In this document: piece by piece, positions 35,148-44,505 of the stretch
Numbering within the stretch: position 1 is the stretch's first letter
How the letters are laid out: each line of letters opens with the position of its first letter
Source: Bacillota bacterium
GTDB taxonomy: Bacteria > Bacillota > Clostridia > Oscillospirales > Ruminococcaceae
Length of the DNA: 64,000 nt
Assembly: GCA_023440965.1 (NCBI GenBank)
Contig: JAEZRC010000007.1
Coordinates: 248,001 to 312,000, forward strand
Direction: 5' to 3'
The notes under the pieces: generated by a model
What the model was told of the DNA's origin: nothing
Databases searched by the model: none
Seen by the model: only the letters and a program-made list of their open reading frames with translations
Translations under genes and position numbers: made by a program

Positions 35148-36815
35148 TTATATTTTCGCCTCCTTTGTCTGTAATTTTAAATACGCTAATGGCTGAGGTT
35201 TTTTATTACCGAACCCAAGAATAATTGTTTTTTCTGTTTTGCTTATTCGTTTAGTTGCACTGTTTATTACTTCATGTGTATAAACATTATCATCTTTAAG
35301 TGTGACTTTATCCCCAAGCTGATACACCTTACCATACATATTAGCATCTGCAGGCTGTAGCTCTATGCTGTCTATATCACTATAGTTATGCATCTCTTGT
35401 TTAATCTTTGGAACAATTTCAGTTTCACTATCAACATTAACAGATAAGTATTTGGTCTTTCTTTTCAATCCGGTTGGCACTGTGTCACCTGAATAACAAG
35501 TCTTAAAGGTTGTATTTTGATCTGCATTTCCAATTGACGAGGTACCATAAAAATATGTTTTGCTTGTAGAATTACCAATAGACCTTTTATATGAGGATAC
35601 ATTACGTTTGTTTAAATCAAATATTACTCTATTACGATCTAATTGTTCTGCTGATTTGTCAACAACATCTATAACATCAAATAGTATTTTATTATTGATT
35701 AAATCCGCTTTCATATCATAACCAATATTGGCATTGGAACAAAGGTTTTTAACTACAATATCATCTTGTTCAAACCGAGACTTTATGCTGTCAGATGCAA
35801 GCCCTCTGTCTTTGTTTTCAGTAAGTGTAACAAGTGGAATTTTATCCCCGCTATCAATTGGGTTTACAATGCTATCTAATATCAGCTTTTTAAGACAGTA
35901 TTCAGTAGACCCAGTAACAGAATAATAGCTCATACTTCCATTTGTTATTGTTCCAAGTGTTATACGGCTTTTTAATAACCCTTTAAGGTCACATCCGGTT
36001 ATTGTTGGAATTGGAAAGTCATAATTTATATCCTCTACAAGTAAAAAGTCGCCATCATAGCAAAGCATATAATCAGGCTTTATGTCTTTTAAAACTTTCT
36101 GACTTCTTGAAACAAACATTGTAAAAGTTCCAACATCATCAAGGTTTTTTGTATACTCATATGATTCTGGCTTAATATATCCGGCATTTGCCCTTTGAAA
36201 CGAAGCGTTATACTGATCATAGTTCCATTTAACATTATCATATATTGATGGGCAATATGGAGTAGCTATATATCCTGTTTCAAGCTTTAATTTTATAACC
36301 TTAAATGGAAGTGAAGATTTTAAATTAAGTGAAGCAATATGAACTTTCATCAAATCTTCAAAATTTAACCCGCTTAATTTAAACACAATATCAATAGTAT
36401 TGTTATTTACTGTCTTACTACTGATTTCTGAATATCCTCCTTGTGCAGCTCCCCCTATTATGGTTTCTACCATACAGTCTCCCCATATATTAGCCGCTGT
36501 AATGTTGGAGGTTTCAAAAGCAGCTTGACAGGACAAAACTAAACCGCCTCTTCCAACACCCTCAAATTGATTGCTATCTGTGATATTGACTTCATATGTT
36601 GTTGGATTTGGCACTGCAATAAAAGCATCAAAATCATTATTATAATATTGTATGTTTCCTATGGAAGCGCTCCAATAAAGTGTGCTGCCATTTTCTTTTT
36701 GCTTTAAGTTGGAATTTCTTAATATATTGTCATTAACTATAGTATCAATTGGCTTAAAAACCTGACAAAGCAAGATTATACCTCCTATCAATATTAATAT
36801 TTTTACTTTCATCAC
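35148..36815 (-). CDS. Siphovirus tail-associated protein (Tal / minor structural protein)
   Basis: 555 residues. The middle (SFQRANAGYIKPESYEYTKNLDDVGTFTMFVSRSQKVLKDIKPDYM) is typical of the ReqiPepy6 gp37-like/Tal baseplate proteins. It shares an ATG overlap with the distal tail gene. The N-terminus has a hydrophobic stretch (ILILIGGIILLCQVF), odd for a virion protein. It is beta-rich and lacks an obvious peptidase motif. Confidence 0.78.
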   Translation of the reverse strand: MMKVKILILIGGIILLCQVFKPIDTIVNDNILRNSNLKQKENGSTLYWSASIGNIQYYNNDFDAFIAVPNPTTYEVNITDSNQFEGVGRGGLVLSCQAAFETSNITAANIWGDCMVETIIGGAAQGGYSEISSKTVNNNTIDIVFKLSGLNFEDLMKVHIASLNLKSSLPFKVIKLKLETGYIATPYCPSIYDNVKWNYDQYNASFQRANAGYIKPESYEYTKNLDDVGTFTMFVSRSQKVLKDIKPDYMLCYDGDFLLVEDINYDFPIPTITGCDLKGLLKSRITLGTITNGSMSYYSVTGSTEYCLKKLILDSIVNPIDSGDKIPLVTLTENKDRGLASDSIKSRFEQDDIVVKNLCSNANIGYDMKADLINNKILFDVIDVVDKSAEQLDRNRVIFDLNKRNVSSYKRSIGNSTSKTYFYGTSSIGNADQNTTFKTCYSGDTVPTGLKRKTKYLSVNVDSETEIVPKIKQEMHNYSDIDSIELQPADANMYGKVYQLGDKVTLKDDNVYTHEVINSATKRISKTEKTIILGFGNKKPQPLAYLKLQTKEAKI

Positions 36816-37651
36816 TTCACCTCAACATATAACTGATTTATTGTAATTTTGGCTATTGGTAGAGTGGCTAAGCCATTATCAAATGTCAATACATTTTCTC
36901 CATTATGAAGTATCATTTCAAGATTACTATCAATCACAACATAATTATTTGCATACGTCTCTGTACCATCAGTATCAACTAATATAACATCATTAGTAAA
37001 AGTATTTATCTTTAGCTTTTGGCCAGCTGCAAGAGGCTTATTTACTTTAATAAATTCACCTTTTTCATTAATTATTTGACAGTAATCTCCGACACTCTCA
37101 ATAACAATTTCAAATGGTGTATCAACACCACTGTCATTAATGTAGCTAAATTTATTGGTCCATTCCCCAAATGTTACATAAGAATCAAAGCAGAAAGGAA
37201 ATGTAAGACCACCTTCTACTGTTCCGAATCTATGCACAATACTTTCGGTTTTCCGCCAGTATGGATAATCAGCAACAAAGGTAACAGAAAAATGCTGATT
37301 CTCAAGCAGTGGTGTTTCCAAAGGACTAACATCAATCTGCCATGAACCAGCATCAGAAGTATATGTAATTGTACCTTTTAATTTTGGATTTAGAATGCTA
37401 CATATATCTATCCAGCCTTGTCTATACTCTTGAGCACTACAATTAAACTGATAGACAAATTCACATACAATATTACGCTGATTTAATGTTTCTAAGAGAG
37501 TTGAAATTCCGTCTTGTCCAATAGCACCTGAAGTAATACTTGTCTTGCCTACTGGTGCTGACATTGATTTTAAGAAACGTGGAAGGTCATCATTAAATAT
37601 AATTGATTTTCCGTATTCGTTTTCATAAGTAAATATTCTAATTGTAAGCAC
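36812..37651 (-). CDS. Distal tail protein (Dit)
   Basis: 279 residues with the phage-tail family pattern: N-terminal domain with FLKSMSAPVGKTSITSGAIGQDG, and FVADYPYWRK in the usual place. Forms the hub ring below the tail tube. It overlaps the tape-measure stop by 14 bases. The start is uncertain: the frame opens with GTG at 37651, but the best ribosome site (GGGGGGTG) lies on top of it, so initiation may be at a non-standard codon a few residues later. Confidence 0.85.
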   Translation of the reverse strand: MLTIRIFTYENEYGKSIIFNDDLPRFLKSMSAPVGKTSITSGAIGQDGISTLLETLNQRNIVCEFVYQFNCSAQEYRQGWIDICSILNPKLKGTITYTSDAGSWQIDVSPLETPLLENQHFSVTFVADYPYWRKTESIVHRFGTVEGGLTFPFCFDSYVTFGEWTNKFSYINDSGVDTPFEIVIESVGDYCQIINEKGEFIKVNKPLAAGQKLKINTFTNDVILVDTDGTETYANNYVVIDSNLEMILHNGENVLTFDNGLATLPIAKITINQLYVEVK

Positions 37652-40124
37652 CCCCCATATTGCGTTTTACAATGCTTTCAACTTGCTGGACTGTAACACC
37701 TGTTCCGATAAGATTTATTGTGACATTATTTCCTACTGGCTTTCCACCTGACTTATTTGTTAATGGAGTCATAACAGCTTTACCGTTAATCATCTGTATC
37801 AGTTCAGGCCCAGCCTCAGCAACAATACCCATACCATTTGTGAGAACTCCGCCATTTGCAAATTTAGGTATGCTACTGCCTATTCCGTTAGTCAATGAAA
37901 AACCAATATTTAATCCTGACAAACCTTTTGAAAGCTGTATAGCAATGTTTGATACAGTCTTACCTACATTAACTGTACTTAATCCATTTGCAAATCCATT
38001 AGCTGATTCAACTCCAAGTTCACTATATTTTTGGAACATCATTTCTTTTTTGTCTTCACATTCATCTACAAGTTTTTTGTAAAACTGATTTCCAGTCTGT
38101 TCAAAAAGCTTTTGATAATATGCTTGTACATCATTCTGCTGTTTATAAAGTCCTTCAAGCGTTTTAGCATCTTGTTCAGAATTACCTTGCAAGTTTAAGC
38201 TATATTCATCAGCCATTTTATTAAGCTTATCATAATTACCTTTAGAAAACTCAGTTGACATCTGCTCATACTGGGATATTGCCTGAGTATAGTTTAAAAC
38301 GTTCTTTTTTTGCTTGTCTAATTCAGCTTTGCTTTTATTTGTTGCTTCTTGCATTTTGCTTATTAAAGAATTATGCTGACCGATTTCTTTTGCTGTCATA
38401 TTTTCAGTAGATGTTGAGCGTATCTTATTTAATAATTCTTGTGATTCTGTATATTGTGTATAAGCTTCTGAATATCTTTGTTCAGCTTCAGTTCTTTTTT
38501 TAATTGCTTCTGAATACTTTTTTTCCTGTGCATCAAAGATTATTGATGCTTTCTTCTTTTCAATAAGTTTGTCAAGTTGAACAGATACATCCTTATACTT
38601 CTGTACTACTCCGCCAACAACCTGAATTTCAGTTCCGTAGGCATCATTAAGCTCACCAGTAATAAATTTTGCTCTATCCTCGTATCCTTGATTAACTTTT
38701 CCATTTGAATCGCAAATCTCATCAAGTTCTTTTATCAGGCCTTCATGATTTTTAACCTTGTATAGTTCTTCGGAAGTTGCTTTATCTACTTCCTTTTCAA
38801 GGTCTTTCCACGATGTTGTCTGATCGTCAATAGCTTTTTTCATTTCCTCGAACTTTTTATTTACTGGTTTTGATATTGAGTCAATAATACCAAGAGCAGT
38901 CACAACACCTGTAATAGCTGTTGCTAAAAGAACATATGGATTTGCTTTTGATACAGCATTAAATAACTTCATTGATGTTGTGGCTGTTTTTGCAACTGCT
39001 GCAAAACTACCAACTACAACTACTATTTTACCAATAGCCTCTTTGTTTTTAATAAGAAAATTAGCTGCATCAGGTAATTTGTCAACTATAGGTTTTATCG
39101 ACTTTGAAAACTCTGCCCCTACTTTGTACATACTTCCAGTTGCTGTTGCTTTAAGCTCATCAAAACTATCCGCAAGTTCGTTTGCACTATCAAGAGTATC
39201 CTGTGACATTATTAATCCGGCTTTTTCAGCTTCATCACCGTATTTAACAAGTGCATCCGCACCACCCAAAATAAGTGGATTTAAATCTTGAGCTGATTTA
39301 CCCATAAGTTGCATTGCATAAGCATCTCGTTGAGTTTCATTTTTCATTTCCCCAAGCTTTTTGATAACTTCACCAAATACAACTTGCTTATCTTTTAATG
39401 TTCCATCTTGATTTTTAAATTCAACACCTAAAGCCTTAAAAGCCTCATAAGCATCTCCAGTACCCTTTGAGGCTGTCGCCATATTTTTTGTAAGCTTTGA
39501 CATTGAACCAGTAAGAGTATCAAGTGAAACATCTATGCGTTCAGAAGCATACTGAAACTTTTGAATTTCTTCTGTTGATAATCCTGTAACTTTAGACATT
39601 GTATTTATGTCATCAGCAGCATAAGCAGCCTTAATGGACATACCACCAACAGCAACAGCTAATGCACCTATGCTTTTTAATACATTACCGGATATTTTGT
39701 CGACTTTCTGAAAACCATCAGAAGCTGTTATTGAAGCGGTATGAGACGTCTTACCAAAACTCTCATTTTGTTTTTCAAGGCTTTTAATACTCATTTCAGA
39801 AGCTGCAATTTCACGCTGAAGCTTACGATATTGTTGCTCATTAATTTGAGTACCATTTTGCATATTCTTATCTGCTTCATCTTTTGCTTTCTTCAAAGCA
39901 TCAACTTTAACCTGTGTCTGTTCAATGCCTTGTGCAAGAAGCTTCTGCTTCTGAGTAAGCAATTCTGTATTTTTAGGATCAAGCTTTAAAAGGCGGTTGA
40001 CCTGTTCAAGTTCTGTCTGTGTCCTTTTACTTTCAGCATTAATGGATTTCAAACCTTTTTCAAAGCCGACAGTATCATAACCGATTTCTATCTTTATACC
40101 TTTTACCTTTTTATCTATGGCCAT
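37638..40124 (-). CDS. Tail tape-measure protein
   Basis: 828 residues. Long coiled coils at the N-terminus (SKRTQTELEQVNRLLKLDPKN is a typical opening). A TP901-type core follows (MSIKAAYAADDINTMSKVTGLSTEEIQKFQYASERID), then a hydrophobic segment near residues 365-415 and the C-terminal FANGGVLTNGMGIVAEAGPELI motif common to tape measures. Sets tail length. Starts 4 bases after the chaperone stop. Confidence 0.93.
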   Translation of the reverse strand: MAIDKKVKGIKIEIGYDTVGFEKGLKSINAESKRTQTELEQVNRLLKLDPKNTELLTQKQKLLAQGIEQTQVKVDALKKAKDEADKNMQNGTQINEQQYRKLQREIAASEMSIKSLEKQNESFGKTSHTASITASDGFQKVDKISGNVLKSIGALAVAVGGMSIKAAYAADDINTMSKVTGLSTEEIQKFQYASERIDVSLDTLTGSMSKLTKNMATASKGTGDAYEAFKALGVEFKNQDGTLKDKQVVFGEVIKKLGEMKNETQRDAYAMQLMGKSAQDLNPLILGGADALVKYGDEAEKAGLIMSQDTLDSANELADSFDELKATATGSMYKVGAEFSKSIKPIVDKLPDAANFLIKNKEAIGKIVVVVGSFAAVAKTATTSMKLFNAVSKANPYVLLATAITGVVTALGIIDSISKPVNKKFEEMKKAIDDQTTSWKDLEKEVDKATSEELYKVKNHEGLIKELDEICDSNGKVNQGYEDRAKFITGELNDAYGTEIQVVGGVVQKYKDVSVQLDKLIEKKKASIIFDAQEKKYSEAIKKRTEAEQRYSEAYTQYTESQELLNKIRSTSTENMTAKEIGQHNSLISKMQEATNKSKAELDKQKKNVLNYTQAISQYEQMSTEFSKGNYDKLNKMADEYSLNLQGNSEQDAKTLEGLYKQQNDVQAYYQKLFEQTGNQFYKKLVDECEDKKEMMFQKYSELGVESANGFANGLSTVNVGKTVSNIAIQLSKGLSGLNIGFSLTNGIGSSIPKFANGGVLTNGMGIVAEAGPELIQMINGKAVMTPLTNKSGGKPVGNNVTINLIGTGVTVQQVESIVKRNMGGAYN

Positions 40125-40127
40125 ATA

Positions 40128-40684
40128 CTACCTCCTTCCAAACTTATTTCTCAGCGCTTTTACATCTGGTTCGGTCTGAGTTAATATCCACGCTTTTTCA
40201 AGATACTCCCTGCCTTCTTCTGTTTTGCTGTAGGAATAAACAATGGCTTCACGTAAGTAATACCAGAACGTAACCACATCAAGCTTATATACTTCAATAA
40301 TTGATATTTTTAAATACTCGGCTACAAGCTTTTCCTCATATGTCTGCATATGCAAATATCCCTTACTATCCTCATCATCAGGATAGTAAGGGATTATTAG
40401 TTTGGGCTTTGCTTAATCTGATTGATAAATTCAGCATAAGCTTCCAAAATTGCTGTAACATCGCTTTCGTGAAGCTTTGCTACATACTTGATTTTGAAGT
40501 TTTTATGTGAAGTATTATTGGACAAGACAGAAGCAACAACTTCATTAACTTTGTCACTATTGTCAGGATCATTGTATAATGCTATAAGACTATCATATAG
40601 TCTTTTGGTTGGTGGTAAAATATGTAGCGTTTTTCTTTTGGAAAGTTTGATATTAAGCGTGTTTTTCTGCGTAAGATCTAACAT
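40128..40684 (-). CDS. Tail assembly chaperone frameshift fusion (gpGT-like), made by -1 frameshifting
   Basis: The 95-residue upstream frame and a downstream frame ending at 40128 lie in relative -1 phase. The downstream frame is open back through the upstream stop, giving LIIPYYPDDEDSKGYLHMQTYEEKL as the joining region. Slippage at the CCCAAAC heptamer would yield about 185 residues. In many siphophages a G and a GT protein, made in a fixed ratio, coat the tape measure during tail assembly. Position between tail tube and tape measure is exactly as expected. The downstream part alone has only a TTG/ATG start without a ribosome site, supporting the fusion. Confidence 0.88.
40358..40406 (-). 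promoter_or_regulatory. Programmed -1 ribosomal frameshift signal
   Basis: Slippery heptamer C CCA AAC at 40406-40400 (minus strand, in the phase of the upstream frame), directly followed by the TAA stop. After a 5-base spacer comes a perfect 15-bp stem (40380-40394 with 40358-40372) and a 7-base loop. All three elements of a canonical -1 site are present. Confidence 0.92.
40397..40684 (-). CDS. Tail assembly chaperone, short form (gpG-like)
   Basis: 95 residues ending QSPN. Begins MLDLTQKNTLNIKLSKRKTLHILPPTKRLYD, typical of small tail chaperones. AAGGAGG precedes the ATG. The last two sense codons and the stop form part of the frameshift site. Confidence 0.88.
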   Translation of the reverse strand: MLDLTQKNTLNIKLSKRKTLHILPPTKRLYDSLIALYNDPDNSDKVNEVVASVLSNNTSHKNFKIKYVAKLHESDVTAILEAYAEFINQIKQSPN

Positions 40685-40700
40685 TTATAGTATCCTCCTT

Positions 40701-40730
40701 AAAATCCAAAAGGGAGCTTATAGCTCCCTT
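40701..40730 (-). terminator. Hairpin after the tail-tube gene
   Basis: AAGGGAGCT / AGCTCCCTT 9-bp stem with a 3-base loop followed by TTTGGATTTT on the minus strand, directly after the tail-tube stop. Probably a partial terminator or RNA stabiliser. Confidence 0.65.
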
Positions 40731-40733
40731 GGT

Positions 40734-41567
40734 TTATCCGATGTTATCAATTACTGTTACTGTGCCATACTTCAATGCTTTGTTACTCGAATCAACTTCA
40801 ATAACTGTAATAACCTGGCCTGCTGTTGCAGCAATTTCAGTTGTTCCAATAGTAAGTGCACTCCATCCAGTTGTACACTCTTGTTCAAATGATACAACTT
40901 CTGCTGTTGCGCCGATCTTATACTTTAGGCTATTACCTGATTCAGTAGTTGGTAATACAGTATTAATTTTTGTCTTACCAGCAGTTGCTCCAGCTGCAAG
41001 AGAAATTGAAAGAGTAGCAAGGTCATTTATGTCTTCAATTAAAGCAATCAGCGTTCCTTCATCGTCCTGAGGCTGTGCTTTAAACTCAACATCAATAACA
41101 GTTGATTTCTCTTTATCAAATGCAAAAATAAATCCAGCCTGATTATTACCTACAATAGCAACACCGAGCTGACCATCTTTTGGATCATCATACAAGAAAA
41201 GAAGTATATACATCTTTCCTGTATAATTTCCGATACCACCAATTTTGACGATTCTCTTGTTTCCAACTTCTGAAACTCTTGCAGTTGAACATAATTTTTC
41301 AAGTGTTGAAGCAATCCAGGTAAGAATACCTGATTTTAATATTGCTTCTTCGTCTGTCAATACGATTTTTGAAACAGTTCCGAGATCGTCCTTTTCCTCA
41401 ATGTATGTAGGTTTGTATTCAAGGCTTGCCCCACCTTTGACCTTACCAAGCATTTTTTCAGGAATACCAACTGTTTCAATAAGTGTACTAAGGTCCGGCA
41501 TAGTTCCTGTAAATTCATCAATATACAGTTTACCACTGCCAAGAACTATTCTTTCTTTTTTTATCAT
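40734..41567 (-). CDS. Major tail (tube) protein with C-terminal extension
   Basis: 277 residues. The first 190 or so match siphophage tail-tube proteins (GSGKLYIDEFTGTMPDLSTLIETVG, LGKVKGGASLEYKP, FDKEKSTVIDVEFKAQPQDDEGTLIALIED). The last 80 residues are a separate beta-rich segment (LATLSISLAAGATAGKTKIN and so on) likely displayed on the tail surface. Abundant virion protein; followed by a hairpin. Confidence 0.88.
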   Translation of the reverse strand: MIKKERIVLGSGKLYIDEFTGTMPDLSTLIETVGIPEKMLGKVKGGASLEYKPTYIEEKDDLGTVSKIVLTDEEAILKSGILTWIASTLEKLCSTARVSEVGNKRIVKIGGIGNYTGKMYILLFLYDDPKDGQLGVAIVGNNQAGFIFAFDKEKSTVIDVEFKAQPQDDEGTLIALIEDINDLATLSISLAAGATAGKTKINTVLPTTESGNSLKYKIGATAEVVSFEQECTTGWSALTIGTTEIAATAGQVITVIEVDSSNKALKYGTVTVIDNIG

Positions 41568-41578
41568 AACTTTACCTC

Positions 41579-41896
41579 CTAAATTTTTTCTGATAATGAG
41601 AATGTATAGAAGCGATAATATAAATTCTGTTCATTTATATACCCGCTAACTGAATCATACTCAACATCATACAGTACGTCTTCTTCAATAAGTTTTTCAG
41701 TGGCCTTATCAACACTTTGTGAATATAACTCTAATCTGATATCATAGTTATTTATCAGATTTTCATCATCACTTCCTTCACCTGAAGGATCAATAAAATA
41801 TACAACAGCCGGATATGTAGGAGTCTTTATAAATGCTATTTCTGTAACGGAAAGTCCTGTGTTATTAAGCCTTTGCAATAAATCTATTGTTGTCAT
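41579..41896 (-). CDS. Tail terminator/completion protein candidate
   Basis: 105 residues beginning MTTIDLLQRLNNTGLSVTEIAF with TYPAVVYFIDPSG and YDIRLELYSQSVDK, the pattern of small siphophage tail-completion proteins. Lies between the gp10-like protein and tail tube, the usual place, and overlaps its upstream neighbour. Confidence 0.75.
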   Translation of the reverse strand: MTTIDLLQRLNNTGLSVTEIAFIKTPTYPAVVYFIDPSGEGSDDENLINNYDIRLELYSQSVDKATEKLIEEDVLYDVEYDSVSGYINEQNLYYRFYTFSLSEKI

Positions 41897-42276
41897 TTAT
41901 ATCTTACTCCTTCCGATATAACACCGACTGCCATATCTTCATAGGTTTCTGCAGCACGCTTAGCATTTTTCAAAATATGTGGTTTGCCATTAAGCCTCTT
42001 ACCATTCCTGAGAAGGTGACCAAATTCAAGCAAATGTGTAAGCCAGCCATATTTTTTATTGTAAACAATATAACTATGATTGTTTCTTCTTCGTGTCCAG
42101 TTTTTTTTATAATTACCTTTTTCACTGGATGGGCTGTCTTCTCTGATATCCTCAACTAATTGCTTTGATACTATGTCAGCAGCATACATAAGGTTTTCAT
42201 TTACTTCTTCACTATACATTTCAAGCTCATTTTGTATCGCTTCTGCAAGCTCATTAATTTGAACTGTATTAGCCAT
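41893..42276 (-). CDS. HK97 gp10-like neck/tail-completion protein
   Basis: 127 residues. Matches HK97 gp10 family features: ELAEAIQNELEMYSEEVNENLMYAADIVSKQLVEDI, SPSSEKGNYKKNW and HLLEFGHLLRNGKR. Helps close the neck after packaging. The ATG at 42276 overlaps the stop of the gene before it; an in-frame GTG three codons earlier is possible. Confidence 0.85.
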   Translation of the reverse strand: MANTVQINELAEAIQNELEMYSEEVNENLMYAADIVSKQLVEDIREDSPSSEKGNYKKNWTRRRNNHSYIVYNKKYGWLTHLLEFGHLLRNGKRLNGKPHILKNAKRAAETYEDMAVGVISEGVRYK

Positions 42277-42611
42277 TATACCCACACTCCATCATCTTCA
42301 AGTGAAAGCTGAATGCATTTTGGATTTGTGTCCAGTATATCCTGCTTCAGTTTAATTGAATGTTTATGATTATTAAGCTTAATAACATCAAATCCATCAA
42401 GTGGAATGACAGGAATTCTTATTAATGCCGATACATTGATATGAGCCTGTGAAGCTACAAAATTACGCTGATAACCTATTATTCTGTTTTCATATGGAAT
42501 ATGCTCATACTTAATAGGATCTTTAATAGTAGATCCCTTATCATCTGTTGAGTATATATCAATAATTCCATCGTTGAATGTCTGGAATTCTACCGGAGAT
42601 TTAACTTTCAT
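42276..42611 (-). CDS. Phage head closure / head-tail adaptor protein
   Basis: 111 residues, beta-rich (VEFQTFNDGIIDIYSTDDKGSTI; IIGYQRNFVASQAHINVSALIRIP). It sits in the connector cluster between the gp6-like and gp10-like genes, overlapping both, which fits a head-closure role. Function is inferred mainly from position. Confidence 0.7.
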   Translation of the reverse strand: MKVKSPVEFQTFNDGIIDIYSTDDKGSTIKDPIKYEHIPYENRIIGYQRNFVASQAHINVSALIRIPVIPLDGFDVIKLNNHKHSIKLKQDILDTNPKCIQLSLEDDGVWV

Positions 42612-42912
42612 CGAGTACCACCCCTGCAGTCTGATATTTGAGTCTTAAACCAATGAGATCATCTTTATAATTGACTTTGAACATATCAAGAACTTTATTT
42701 CTTGCATAACTTACATAAGCAAAAAGTAGTTCTCTTTCTTTGCCAGGCTTAGTAAAATCAATATCAGCTGCAGATGAAGAATAAGACTTAATAACTGCTA
42801 CACCATTATCAATATAATCATTGAGCTTTTTGTCGGTATCAGCATCTGACCACTTAATATCTTGGTCTGCTTTTATATCAATAAGAAGCTGTGCTTTTGC
42901 TTCTGGAGTCAT
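42601..42912 (-). CDS. Head-tail connector protein (gp6-like)
   Basis: 103 residues, helical (AQLLIDIKADQDIKWSDADTDKKLNDYIDNGVAVIKSYS), typical of gp6-like connectors that bind the portal. The ATG at 42912 is used because ACGGTGAT precedes it. First connector after the capsid gene. Confidence 0.82.
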   Translation of the reverse strand: MTPEAKAQLLIDIKADQDIKWSDADTDKKLNDYIDNGVAVIKSYSSSAADIDFTKPGKERELLFAYVSYARNKVLDMFKVNYKDDLIGLRLKYQTAGVVLDES

Positions 42913-42934
42913 AAAATCACCGTCCTTCATATAC

Positions 42935-42963
42935 ACAAAAGGGGCGGCAATTAAGCCGCCCTC
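42935..42963 (-). terminator. Hairpin after the major capsid gene
   Basis: GGGCGGC-AATTAA-GCCGCCC stem (42942-42948, 42955-42961) followed on the minus strand by CCCTTTTGTG. A GC-rich intrinsic terminator-like structure in an otherwise AT-rich operon, likely partial. Confidence 0.75.
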
Positions 42964-42966
42964 ATA

Positions 42967-44487
42967 TTATGACTTAGTAACAGTGACTGTATATGTCTCT
43001 GTATCGTTGCCGTCAGTAACTGTGATTGTTACTGTGTTTGCTCCATCAGCCCATGTTGCAGGTGCACCATTAGCTACTGCTGTTTCTCCGTTCATAATTG
43101 TAACCTCAGCTGTTGAGCTGTTTGTTACAACTGTGATAGTATTTGTTGCTGCAGTTGTTGCGCAAGTATATTCCTTAGTTCCTGCTGCAAATGTTGGAGT
43201 TAGAGACAAAGCTCCAATCTTCAATGATTTCAAGGTTGCATCAACTTCATTTGTTAGAACTGGTGAAGAAGCTTCATTGATTACAGTTGTAACTGTTGGA
43301 ACTGGTGAAGAATCATCATTGATAACCTGAACTTTAAGATTACGTGCTTTAAGTCCGCTGATATCAACCTTGATAAAGGCACCGTTATCTTTTGGACGTC
43401 CGTTTGCCTTTGTCTTGATAAGATATACTCTCTTGTCATCTGTGAACTGAACAGAATCATCATATGTAATTGTTCCGTCCTTTGAATCACCTGCAAGACC
43501 GAGAAGATATCTCTTACCAATACCGAGAATTGCTTCACCTTCATCAAGTTCTTCACACTGAATAACTTTTGTTGGGAATGGGAAAACTTCAGTATTGTAA
43601 GTTCCATCAGCTTTCAATATTGTTGTTGCTGGAAGCACCTTTGTGAGGTAATCTATTGGATTAACAATAAAGATTACATATGGAACAGTTCTTGATTTAC
43701 CATTTGGCTTCTTAGCAACTTTTGCTACAAGAGCATTATATGTAATCGGATTGATTTCTGTAATAACTTCAGCAGTTTTATCAGGATATACTCCATCAAC
43801 AACAGCACCGCTTAAATTCTTCATCATACCGATTGGCTGCTTTTTACCTGTACCTTTTACAACTGCTTTTGAAAGTCCTGCATAGTTTGCTTCCTTAAGA
43901 AGAGCAACTATAAGATTAAGCAACCAAGAAGCACTTAAATCAATCATATCCTTTGGCACTGGCAACATTGCAGATAATTTGCAAGCTGTCATATCAAGGT
44001 CCTTGATTGTTTTAGAAAGCTCTGTTGCAATTGCTGTGCTTAAATCATCCCAAGTTGCGAGAGGTGTGCCGTCTTCTGAATAAAGTAACTTCGTCATTCC
44101 TGTTGTTGGAACAAAATCAATTTCATCAAGAAGAGGATATTCCTGCTGAAGTTCATCCATAACAGTGTCAACAACTGATACAGGCATTGCCTTTGGAAGA
44201 TCAGTTAATGCCTGCTTAGGATTTGAAGATATCATTGCCTGCTTCAATCCCTCAAAGTATTCTTTTTCTTCAGAAGTCATTGCACGTGCTCCACGTGAAG
44301 AAAGTACCTGATTGTCCATCTGAGACATAAGGATGCTCATGTCCTGACCACTCTGTTCAGTTATAAATTGCTGATATCCAGCAAAAGCTTGTGCAACTCC
44401 TTCCTCGTTTCCGTCTTTGACTGCCTGCATAATTTGCTTTGCAAGTTCAGCGTTTCTCTGCTTAATAGCATCTAAATTCATTGGCAT
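42967..44487 (-). CDS. HK97-type major capsid protein with C-terminal Ig-like (cadherin-like) domain
   Basis: 506 residues. About 1-415 is the HK97 shell protein: N-terminal scaffold-like helix region, LTDLPKAMPVSVVDTVMDELQQEYPLLDEIDF, DDSVQFTDDKRVYLIKTKANGRP. The last ~90 residues form a cadherin-like beta-sandwich (LKSLKIGALSLTPTFAAGTKEY, VTIMNGETAVANG, GANTVTITVTDGNDTETYTVTV). Such domains decorate shell surfaces. Downstream of the ClpP-like protease, which should remove the N-terminal part. Confidence 0.93.
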   Translation of the reverse strand: MPMNLDAIKQRNAELAKQIMQAVKDGNEEGVAQAFAGYQQFITEQSGQDMSILMSQMDNQVLSSRGARAMTSEEKEYFEGLKQAMISSNPKQALTDLPKAMPVSVVDTVMDELQQEYPLLDEIDFVPTTGMTKLLYSEDGTPLATWDDLSTAIATELSKTIKDLDMTACKLSAMLPVPKDMIDLSASWLLNLIVALLKEANYAGLSKAVVKGTGKKQPIGMMKNLSGAVVDGVYPDKTAEVITEINPITYNALVAKVAKKPNGKSRTVPYVIFIVNPIDYLTKVLPATTILKADGTYNTEVFPFPTKVIQCEELDEGEAILGIGKRYLLGLAGDSKDGTITYDDSVQFTDDKRVYLIKTKANGRPKDNGAFIKVDISGLKARNLKVQVINDDSSPVPTVTTVINEASSPVLTNEVDATLKSLKIGALSLTPTFAAGTKEYTCATTAATNTITVVTNSSTAEVTIMNGETAVANGAPATWADGANTVTITVTDGNDTETYTVTVTKS

Positions 44488-44505
44488 AATTAATGCCCTC
44501 CTTTT

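Noticed and set aside
40128..40355. Independent translation of the downstream tail chaperone frame
   Set aside because: TTG/ATG there lacks a ribosome site and sits at the base of the frameshift stem; the frame is open upstream into the slippery site.
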